From the NCBI GenBank assembly GCA_965649825.1, contig OZ287707.1, positions 62,001 through 126,000 on the forward strand: a stretch of 64,000 bases of DNA. Direction: 5' to 3'. Below, one piece after another: positions 34,930-44,303 of the stretch. Both the position numbers and the translations under genes were made by a program. Each line of letters opens with the position of its first letter. Within the stretch, counting starts at the first letter, position 1. Below the pieces are notes generated by a model, which had not been told where the DNA came from, searched no databases, and was given only the letters and a program-made list of their open reading frames with translations. Origin of the DNA: Penicillus capitatus (taxonomy: Eukaryota; Chlorophyta).

Positions 34930-37900
34930 TCAGGGAATCTCTCCGCTGGGCTGTGTCGCTGGTGTTTGCCCCGAGAAGTTCGATGGGGGTGGTGGATTGT
35001 TACTACTTCCGTTAGGAGGTCTCCTGTTATTTCTTCCCTGTCTGGGCATGGGTCCTGCGGCACCTGAAAACTTGGACGGATTCCATACACGTTGATTCGG
35101 TGGCACCAATTGACTATAATAATTGCCCCACATCATCGCAATTCTCTGCTGGTCTGGCATTCCAGGCGGCATTGGATGTGGTCTCCACATCGGTTCTTGC
35201 ATTCCACCCATGAAAGGAGGTGGCATACCAGGAACAAACATTGGATACGGACTCGGCATTCCTGGTGGGATAAATCCATTCACCATGGCATTGGCTTGAG
35301 GCGTTCCAGGTCTGGGTGCTGGGATCTCTGAGTGCCATACCCCTGTTCCTGGAAAAGACGGCCAAGGTGTCACGACATTTGACGGAGGTACAAAAGGTGG
35401 GCGTGGGCCAGGAGGTGGAGGATTTCCGCCATAATCTGGTGGTACTCCTTCTCCAGGTCCAGCTGTTGGTTTAGGTGTTTGCGGTTGAACAGATCCGTTA
35501 GGCGGGGGCGGGACAACAGGAGGAGGAATTTCTCCTGGTTGGGATGATGACCTGGCATCATACTCTACTGGGGGCGGCGCTGCATAAGATGGTGTTGGAT
35601 GCTGTTCTGCTCCAGAAGATCCATCGACCGTGTTCACCACCGGCTTGAATGCTTTGGCCTTTGGATTTAACTGAAAACGACGACCACTTCTTCCTACTGC
35701 TTCCATCTGTCCTCCATCTTCACGGACGGCGCCTTCTGATACTGGAGAGAAAGAGCCGTGAGGCTGGCTACCATATGGCGCTGGTGGTGGCATCGATGAT
35801 ATTCCGTCTGGTGTTGGCCCTCTGGGAGGACCCGTTGGTGGACCAAAGTTGCCATATTGTCCCCCATGAGGGTGGCCAACGGGCGGCGGCATTTCTGGGT
35901 AGACACCATGTCCAGCAGGCGGCATCATTCCTATTGACCCATGCGATGTCATCTCATGTGGTGGAAGGTAGATCACAGGGGGATGTGGAACGGTCATAGG
36001 CGACAATAAGTGCTCTTCTGAGGGCAGTCCTCTGTTAGCGGTTCCTGGATGCAATTCATTGCGTCGTGGATTGGAGATCAGTTTTCCGGGATAATTGCCT
36101 TGGCGTGGGGACTGTACGACTGGATCGTTTGTGGGATCCACAAAACTGCTTTGCGATTTCGTCTGAGCATGTCCACTACTGCTGCTGTGCGGAGTCTTCT
36201 GTTTTGCTGGGGCCTGTGGTTTTGGCGAACTACTCTTCAGATTGGCTGTGAGCTTATCTCTGAATGAGATTCCTGGCACGACTGTCGATGTCGGTTTCTT
36301 GGGCTCCGGTTTCCGGATCGTGGGAGAGGCAACACCGCCAATCTCTTCAAGGGATGGTTCCTTAATTCCTTCTTCGAGTGATTCTTGCTGCGGTGGAGTA
36401 ATGACTTCTGCTTTCACTGGGATTGATTCGTTCGTTGGCGGTCCCCAAACGGGATCTCGATAGTACTGAGGAGCGGCAGGCTTGTCCACGGAGACGTCCT
36501 CCGTTATCATTGCAAATCCAGTGGGACGTTCTCCGACAGTCGATGGCTCAGCCTGGTGACTCAAGGACGAATATCCGCCAGTACTGAACAGTGATTCCTT
36601 GTCTTTTCCATAGACATAGTCGGGATGTGAGGGACTGGAGTCTTGCGGAGGCAATGTGGTCAGGGACGGTTCGTAAACAAAAGACTTCTGAGCACTGACT
36701 CGTTTTTCAGGATAAGACGGTTGGCCGTCATATACAGCAGCGCTGCTCATTTGATGCGGTCGGACGCATTCCGTAGATGATGTGGCATAATTGTGTGCAA
36801 CGTTCTGAAAAGCTGGCCTCGGTTCTCTTGGACTCTCAGGTTCTTTTTTGTCAGGCGTTTTCCGAACAGTTTCTATCACAGCTTGCTTTGAGGGCAGCGG
36901 TGTGGATGTGGAAGTGCCTTTAACGGCATCGACCCAAGACAACGGCTTCGCCTTGGGCACAGATTCAACCTTGACAGTTGGAGGCGGTGGTGATGGCGGC
37001 GGCAGTGGCGATGATCCTTCTTCATCTTCATGAACCTAGAAACAAACAAACGAATGCCTATGATGTCCTTTCCCGCTGCAAAGGCAGACGTACGCCAGAA
37101 TCGTCAATCGCTGCTGCAGGGAGATTCCGTGGTGCGGATTCGATCTCTGCCGCAATTCTTTCAGCTTCTTCTTTGGTATATCTTGACTTCTGTACATCTA
37201 GTTTGCTCGTATAGTCATTCATATCGAAGGTTGACTGCACTCCGGCATTTGCATGGGCCTTAAACTGACACCAGTCACTCGTATCACCATCTAAAACAAT
37301 ATCTTCATCCGCAGCCTCTCCTCCATTCCAGGCAACCAATGGACGTTCCACCATCCGCCTATCACACAAAACGAGGCGACAGTCCAGTTAGCAGACAGAG
37401 TTCCCAAGCACATACTCTTTCCCTTCGGCGACTGCAGCTGTAGCTGCCCGTTTTCTATCTCCAGTGAATCCTGCCATATCGTCGTCATCATCCACTGGCA
37501 GATTTTCGTATTCCGCCTTTTCACCGACCTCTTCCTGTTCATCGTATTTATCATCACTTCTGCACACCATTTTCATTTCCCTCGGCAAATGAGACAGGAG
37601 GATACATACACGTTCCGGTTATGGACCCTGTCCATATCTCCATTCTGCGACTTGCTCGGCGACGTTGGCGATAAAGGAATACCGACTGCCTTCATTTGCA
37701 CGAATTCGGTGGAAGGTATGACCAATGTCTCGTGCAACGGTGATTCTGTTGTCGCCGTATCGCACACTTTTCTCGCGTTCTTCAGCGTGATGTGGATGTT
37801 CTTGCTTCCCAGAACCGGTCCGTAAAGTGTCCCTTCAAATTCGACGCCGCTTTTTACCTACCCATCCGTCTTTGACTTGGAAGGACCCGTCGACGGAACG

Positions 37901-38118
37901 TAGCTTACTTGAATCGTGACACGTCGTCCCATCGCAGCGGCGAATGTATAAACCAACCGCGGATCGTGTGGCAACGGAGGTGATTTTTGACTGGTGTTTC
38001 GAACGGCTGCCGTTTGGCTACCGCTCCCTCGGCTTGCGTCACTGTACCTCTGCGACACATCTTTCGTCTGCGATGATGTCTGTCTGCGAACGGCGTCCAC
38101 GTATCGTGGAGCAGGCAT
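34930..38118 (-). CDS. ATXN2: Ataxin-2 homologue (LSm, LsmAD and PAM2)
   Basis: RNA-binding regulator of mRNA stability, translation and stress granules; the plant equivalents are CID3/CID4. Start ATG at 38116-38118 (MPAPRYVDAVRRQTSS). Exons 1-2 hold the LSm-like domain (RLVYTFAAAMGRRVTIQVSY, then RYEGTLYGPVLGSKNIHIT). After an acidic exon comes the LsmAD domain: SDWCQFKAHANAGVQSTFD, YTSKLDVQKSRYTKEEAERI. The large last exon (34930-36960) is Pro-rich and disordered. At about 35641-35676 it contains FQLNPKAKAFKP, a clear PAM2 motif for poly(A)-binding protein. The C-terminus is Pro/Gly/Met-rich. All three hallmark modules in the right order make this call firm. Confidence 0.93.
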
Positions 38119-38236
38119 CTCTCCTTTATTCACGAAAGATGGAACCTCCGAATTCAGAACGCAATTCTTCGCAGAATGACGTGACCACTGATCTTCAGTG
38201 AATTCCAGTGCATTTTATTGTGAAATCACATATTTC

Positions 38237-39361
38237 ATGGCGGGTATTGCTTGTTGTTGTCCAGCAGACATCGGCATTAAATTCTCCGCTGCAAAATGGT
38301 CTTATTTCGCTCTCTTCACATTCTCTGCCGCAATAACGTGGATACTGCGAGACTATGCAGATGACGCTCTGGACTGGGTGCCAGAAATGGACTCCTGCAA
38401 AGATGAGGATGGTAGTGGAAATGCCTGTTTTGGGAAAGGCGCTGTTCTCCGCCTCAGCTTTGCCCTCTTCGTATTTCATGTCTTTCACGCACTGGTCCTC
38501 ATTCAATGTCAATACACCGAAGATCCACGAACAAGCTTCCATACGGAATGTCTCGGCATTCAATGGCTTGCATGGATGGGTCTGGTGATCCTTGCATTCT
38601 TCATTCCCGATGACTTCTACAAAACTTACGGCGAATTTGCCCGTGTCCTATCTGGACTCTTCCTCGTCTTCCAAGCTCTTGTGCTAATCAATCTTGTGTA
38701 CATTGTGAATGAGTCGATGCTGGATCGTGAAGAATGCATTTTTCCATTAGTCGGTGGTGCTTTACTCACATTCTCCCTCTCGACAGCATTCATCATTGTT
38801 GCCTATGTGTTCTATGCACCCAGTGGGAGCTGCAGTCTCAATGTGTTTTGGATTACATGGACGCTCATTTTGGCCATCGTCGTGACATTCATTTCGATTT
38901 CCAAATGGAGAATTGAGAGTGCAGGACTGTTTACATCCGGCATCGTTGTGACCTATTGTTCTTTCCTGCTCCTCTCTGCTCTGAACAGTAAACGAGCCGA
39001 TGACTGCGTCGCTCATGGTGGTGTGGGATCGGAATGGATTCAGATTGTGAGCTTTATTCTGGCCTTGGGTGCTGTCTTGCTATCCACACTATCAGTTGGG
39101 ACAGCGGATGTTACAGGCAATGATGGTGCAGGAGAGCCACTGCCCTATCGACCTGATTACTTTCACCTGATCTTTGCTCTCGGTGCTCTGTACATTGCCA
39201 TGCTCTTTACCAACTGGAATCTGGAAGACGTGGCTGGAGACCTCGAAATCGACAAAGGAAGACGAAGCGCATGGATCAAAATTGGCTCTCAGTGGCTGAT
39301 CTTTGTTCTCTATTCATGGACAATGCTGGCACCGAAGATTCTCGTTAACAGGGAGTTTTGA
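38237..39361 (+). CDS. Serinc family multi-pass membrane protein (TMS1/TDE1)
   Basis: Serine-incorporator family membrane protein. Single exon, about 374 codons from the first ATG (MAGIACCCPADIG), with about ten hydrophobic segments. The N-terminal Cys cluster, WILRDYADDALDWV after the first helix pair, GKGAVLRLSFALFVFHVFHA, and the C-terminal RPDYFHLIFALGALYIAMLFTNW with RRSAWIKIGSQWLIFVLYSWTMLAPKIL are Serinc landmarks. The biochemical role of the family is debated (lipid scrambling or serine-derived lipid synthesis). Divergent from ataxin-2, start codons about 118 bp apart. The frame is open upstream of 38237 without an ATG. Confidence 0.92.
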   Translation: MAGIACCCPADIGIKFSAAKWSYFALFTFSAAITWILRDYADDALDWVPEMDSCKDEDGSGNACFGKGAVLRLSFALFVFHVFHALVLIQCQYTEDPRTSFHTECLGIQWLAWMGLVILAFFIPDDFYKTYGEFARVLSGLFLVFQALVLINLVYIVNESMLDREECIFPLVGGALLTFSLSTAFIIVAYVFYAPSGSCSLNVFWITWTLILAIVVTFISISKWRIESAGLFTSGIVVTYCSFLLLSALNSKRADDCVAHGGVGSEWIQIVSFILALGAVLLSTLSVGTADVTGNDGAGEPLPYRPDYFHLIFALGALYIAMLFTNWNLEDVAGDLEIDKGRRSAWIKIGSQWLIFVLYSWTMLAPKILVNREF

Positions 39362-41908
39362 TACCACATAAACAAACTTCGCCAAGAACGGCGTCATCAT
39401 CGAACACACAAATGTTGTGCATTCAAGAACAATACGTTTTATGCCTTTCTCTGTTGGAAAACAGTCCTTAAGTGAACGGCGGCGATCTCTCGATGTATTT
39501 ATAACAACCATATCTGGTGCAATAAGTGTGAATCTCTAGTACATGTCTGAAATTATGTCGCATGCTGTAACCTCTCAGGCTCTCTTGTTTAAGAAAAGAT
39601 ACTTGTGCGATGCTTTCGCAACAGTATTTCTAAAAAAGAACGTTCAAGTCTATGCGATGTTTTGCTTCTAGGTGATTTTTTTTGTTCAAAGAAGGATCTC
39701 CCAACTTGTCAAGGATATGAAGCACCATGTTGTCATCTCTGCAGAGATCATCGAATAGCGAGGATTCAAAACAAGGAAAAGATCAGTAGAAGTTATCCAA
39801 GGAGTGGAAAAATGGAGGGAAAGTCCTCAAATCTTCGAAGGAATCAAGCGAAGGAATGCTACGAGAAGAAGAAAAAAGTCACGACGCCCAATGCTCTCGA
39901 CGACTTTGTTCAACAGAAGATCTCTCCAACTCAGAGATCCAGAAAGCGAGCTGTCAGGAAACGGGGCTCCGAGACTCCTCCGTTCTCGTGAAAACTAGTG
40001 CCTGTGGAAGACGGCACACATTCTATGTTCCCTATTAAGGAAGCCAATCAGCTAAGCGTTAGAAAATTCGAAGAAGACAAGGTGAAAGCTAAAAACCCAT
40101 TGACATACGAAGAAGGGATGTCGCTTAAAATGATTGTCGTTTGCCATGTGGTCTGGGAGTTATACCGAGGAGAACATACCAACAAATCACATCGGCCGTT
40201 CCACCACTCCGCGGTTAGCTGCACGAAGGTAGACAGCTTCTTCTTAATTGAGATATTCATCGTGGAGATCAATGACGTAATGGTGTCGCGTTGTCGGTTG
40301 ACGACGAAAACTTATAGCTTACAGAAGACTGTTGTAACAATTGATTGTTCGGATTTATACGCGTCGAATGTCACATCAACGCGTCTCCGTCATCAGCTGC
40401 ACGAAGGTGGACAGCTGTTCACTGACAAATGGTTACGTAATGGAACGAATCAATTGGCACAAAACTCGAAGAGATGCACCGCGTTGTCTCCCTGAAGCAC
40501 ACAAACTGAGAACGTAGCCATGATAAGAGACGACCGGACAGCTACATGGCAGTGCGATTTGAAGGCGTAGATGTAGAGAGTCATGATGTGACAAGAGTGA
40601 GAAAAATGCATGCGATTTTGTCTGAAGTGATGTCTCGGCGTCGAGTAGGAGCTGTCGGAGAGGTCACATGATAGCATTTGCTACGAAATTCCCTTTGCCT
40701 TTTCGTAATTATCCTAGATCTAGAAAAAACCATATCCGACAAGATCTCACGCTTTTTAAGAAACCGTCATACAAATCGTGCTAGATTACATTCGCCTCAA
40801 TGCAACATGTTTTCGATCATGTTAAGAGAGGCGACGACGACGATGTTTGAGCTGACAAAGACAGTGTCAAGAATCTTTTAAACGATTAACATAAACACGG
40901 AATTAATACGGACGCTAACGACGACAAGAAGGACACACTCGGATGAAGCACTGGAAGTCGAGATTGTGTACACGGACAATGCCGCCACTAAATACACTCA
41001 GGATGGTCGGGGATTGCCTAACCTCACGTCTAAGGCTGAGAACTTCAGCCCACCTTCGGCAACCATCATCCGACCGTTAGTAGAAAGTCAGGTCGGAGGA
41101 AAACACTCGTTGCGAACGTTGGTCGGCGCGCCAGGGTGATTTGCACCGACACAACCGTTTCGGATGGCTACGGCGAACGACGTGACATTTGCATCTTCTT
41201 CGGATAGGGACGCTCTCGCTTCGCTTCTCTTGTGTGGAGAGTCCGTTGATGTGACGTTTCAATGAGCGCACGCCACTGCTCTTGATCGTGAAGCTGCCTG
41301 GGAGGAAAGGGAGGTGGATGCGAAGGCGCACGAAATGCATTTCTCACTCTCAAAGCCAAATTTCTCCACCATCCGCCTCAACGAATTCTCGGCGTTTTTC
41401 TCAGAGAACACCAAAGAAATGGCTTTCTTTCGTTCGCTTTCATCGCTTGACAGCTTCTTCGCAGTTTATCTCTCGAATCCGAATCTCGAAGAACGTATTC
41501 ACAGGCACCGCCTCCGTCGGCACCGTCGCACGATCTAACGTAAGAAGCACAGCTTGTGATAGTTTGAGTCCCATACGCTGAACCACGTGCAGATTTGGAG
41601 AGAGCACTGGATGGATGGACAAACGACGTCGATATCTTAATCGACTCTTAGACGCCGTATATGAACTCCATAAACCCAGGTCAACGCTGCGAAGCGACAA
41701 AAGTAGTTCTTCAACTCTTGCATCATTCTTGCGAGAGTTTCGCTAAAGAAGCACTGATGGAATGGTCGAGTGGAAAAGAGTAGAAGACAAGCCGCAAGCA
41801 AGAACGAAGCGCACAAAGAGCTACTGTACAGCGAAAGACTTGTGTTTCAAGATTGGCAGAGAAGCAGGGCACATTCCTCTTATCATTATGGATTCGAAGA
41901 CAAAAGAA
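39362..41908. other. 2.5 kb stretch with no convincing gene
   Basis: The longest gene-poor stretch of the window, and AT-richer than its flanks up to about 41.1 kb. Weak plus-strand frames exist: 39605-39991 (Lys/Arg-rich) and 41314-41538 (RLNEFSAFFSENTKEMAFF). A minus-strand frame lies at 41440-41700. None has recognisable domains, and neither strand gives a consistent splice path. It also holds a 22 bp direct repeat (40217-40238 and 40395-40416). A degraded mobile element, a non-coding RNA or a fast-evolving gene are all possible. Confidence 0.5.
40217..40416. repeat. 22 bp direct repeat, two copies 178 bp apart
   Basis: Copy 1 at 40217-40238 and copy 2 at 40395-40416 share a 22 bp core beginning AGCTGCACGAAGGT, with one A/G mismatch. 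The core begins AGCTG and ends with ACAGCT, so its edges form a short imperfect inverted repeat. Flanks differ between copies. Confidence 0.65.
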
Positions 41909-42999
41909 CTATCCTTTCTTGTCCAACATGGCCTTTATAGAGTAGCCATCTCCTTTCTTGACGGCAGCAGAACGTCTGGGTCCTATCATGTCCATGATGT
42001 AAGATCCGATGGTCGGGATGTATTGCATGATGTATGCCATCAAGAGTATTGGCTGTTTCGCCATCCAGCATTCTCGCATGCGATGTTCAATGGCCAAAGC
42101 AATAAGCTTCACAGCCTTGTGCACTGGCAGTCCCTTGGTTTGCGCAACCTCTTTCTTGACGATTCCTTCCTCATGATAGGCAAATCTCATTAATACATCT
42201 TCTTCAAATCGGATCGGACCGGGACAGCAAATAGTGACCCCAATGGACGTCGCAGACAATTCTGTCCGGACTGTGTGAAAGTATCCCATGAATGCGTGCT
42301 TTGTGGCAGCATAGATGGCCTGACCGGGCGCCGGCATTATCCCAGCCATGCTGGAGATCACAACAATGTGCCCTTTTCCTCTGTCCACCATCCCAGGTAA
42401 CACTGCCTGAGTCAAAGCCAACGGACCAATCGTATTCAACTGAAACATCGCGTCGACGACATGAGCCTTTGTTTTTGCCGCCAGCGCATGCTGCGACATT
42501 CCTAAAAGCAGATGAGATGATATGCTTCAACTGTCTATTTCTCTTCTGTCAATCCAGACCTGCATTGTGAATCAAGTAGTCAACTCCTTCTGGAAAAGAG
42601 GAGTGGGCACGTGCCGCAATATCATCCCAGTTGGCACCGCAAAGATCGAATGGCAATGTACGAATTCTGTCAGGATCACCACCGCAAGCATCTGCCACTC
42701 TCTAGAAACAGGTGTATGCAGAGGCATTGACACGAAAAGCAAAGAACCTGAAGATGGTCGGCATTTCTGGAAGAGAGGATAAGTTTGGCCCCTCTCTGTG
42801 CAAAATGCCGCGCTAGTATCTCTCCCAAACCTCGAGAGGCACCCGTTATCCAAATGACCTTTCCTGCGAAGGTCTGTGGATGCTGTCCTTTGAAGACCTG
42901 CACGAGCCACAGTAGAATATCGCGATCTGCGAATTTTAGCCATAGGCCTCCGATGCCAATGCCGACGATGGCTGCCCAGACACTAGGCCACGACACCAT
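41909..42999 (-). CDS. Short-chain dehydrogenase/reductase, membrane-anchored (DHRS7-like)
   Basis: NAD(P)-dependent oxidoreductase of the classical SDR family. Start ATG at 42997-42999. An N-terminal hydrophobic anchor (SVWAAIVGIGIGGLWLKFA) precedes the Rossmann motif GKVIWITGASRGLGEILARH (T-G-x3-G-x-G). Two introns later come DYLIHNAG (the N-N-A-G position), GHIVVISSMAGIMPAPGQ with the catalytic Ser, and AIYAATKHAFMGYF with the Y-x3-K. A PG motif (CCPGPI) follows. The C-terminus has more hydrophobic residues (LLMAYIMQYIPTIGSYI). Architecture resembles DHRS7-type ER SDRs; the substrate cannot be told. Divergent from HslV, start codons 87 bp apart. Confidence 0.9.
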
Positions 43000-43086
43000 T
43001 TGAAGGGCAGTGAATGGGAAACGTCACGTCCAGAGATAAAGTAGCCACCCGAAGAGCCAGTCGTGAAATTTGCATCTCGCCGCACC

Positions 43087-44192
43087 ATGCTTGCTCAGGC
43101 TCGACGCCGTCTACAAACTCGGCTACTAAATCGTAAGATAAAATCCATCCTTTGTCTCGTCTTTCTTTATCCGATCCTCTACGGATGCAGTCGCACGACA
43201 CTTGATTAAGATGCAGTATTAAAGTGTTTCGTGTCCAGATCTGCGGATCGATATTGAGTCTGTTCAACTGCAGGCCGTGAGGACAACGACTGTTCTCTGT
43301 GTCAGGAAAAAGAATGATGTTGAGCTGTCAGGTTATATGGGGTATGCTGCAATCTTCATGCTCGTAGGTGGTGTTGGTGGCGGATGGTCAAGTGACAGTG
43401 GGCAATCATGTTCAGAAGCCGAATGTGCACAAGCTCAGACGTATTAGCAACAAAGTCATTGCAGGATTTGCTGGTCCGATCATAGATCCAGTCAGAAGTT
43501 GTGAGATTCGCTATTCTCTTCTTAGGTTCAACGGCAGATGCTTTCTCGCTTCTTGACAATTTAGAAATCAAAATAGAACAGTATCCAGGTAAGGATCGTC
43601 GGAATGGCTCTCAATGCATCCAAGGAATGCAGATCAGATTGTAAGGGCGGCAGTAGAATTGGCCAAGCTCTGGAGAACAGACAAGTTCTTGCGAAGGCTT
43701 GATGTACGAATGGGTGTGGGGTCTGCTTTTGTCATCGACACTGTGTTCTAGGCTGCCATGATTGTTGCAGATGCAGATACCGTGTTGGAGATCACAGGCC
43801 AAGGCGACGTCCTAGAACCGCATGATGGAATCCTAGGTGCGTCTTATGCGCATCTGTCGATGTTACTCCCGACAGACGTATCCTTTTCTAGCCATCGGTT
43901 CTGGGAGCAGCTTTGCCGTCGCCGCTGCGCGTGCTCTTATCGACCTCCCTGACTTGGCATCAAAACAAATAGGTGCATTCGATGGTAGATGATCTGCTTT
44001 CCTTAGCTCTCTGCTTGCGTGCTGCATTCAGCTGAGAAAGCAATGAAGATCGCAGCGGATGCTGACATCTACACGAATCACAATTTCATGTGGGAAATAT
44101 TGGACATTGAGCAAATCAAGAAAGACGAAGAAAAGAAGGAGAAGCAACTCGAAGAGGAATCCAAATCATCGCTTCCCAAATCAACCTCATGA
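43087..44192 (+). CDS. hslV: Mitochondrial HslV (ClpQ) peptidase subunit
   Basis: Bacterial-type proteasome-like peptidase that pairs with the HslU ATPase. ATG 43087 opens a strong mitochondrial presequence, MLAQARRRLQTRLLN. An intron of about 105 bp joins it to IDIESVQLQAVRTTTVLCVR. The TTTV segment corresponds to the mature N-terminus, whose first Thr is the nucleophile. Then KNDVVLVADGQVTVGNHVQK (the conserved GDGQ position reads ADGQ), VHKLRRISNKVIAGFAG, STADAFSLLDNLE, AAVELAKLWRTDKFLRRLDA, VLEITGQGDVLEPHDGILAI, GSGSSFAVAAARALIDL and EKAMKIAADADIYTNHNF, in HslV order. The C-terminal Lys/Glu-rich extension is not in bacterial HslV. No HslU lies in the window. Confidence 0.92.
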
Positions 44193-44303
44193 TGACAGAT
44201 TGCCAGCCCATCGAGGACATATCTGTTACTCTTATTCCAACAGGAGCCTGTTCATGGATCAATGAACCAGTCCACGCTCTTCTATGGGAGTGTCTTGGCG
44301 ATG

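Noticed and set aside
39605-39991. Lys/Arg-rich plus-strand frame as a DNA-binding or transposase gene
   Set aside because: No catalytic or DNA-binding motif, no terminal inverted repeats seen around it, and its composition follows the AT-rich purine-biased strand.
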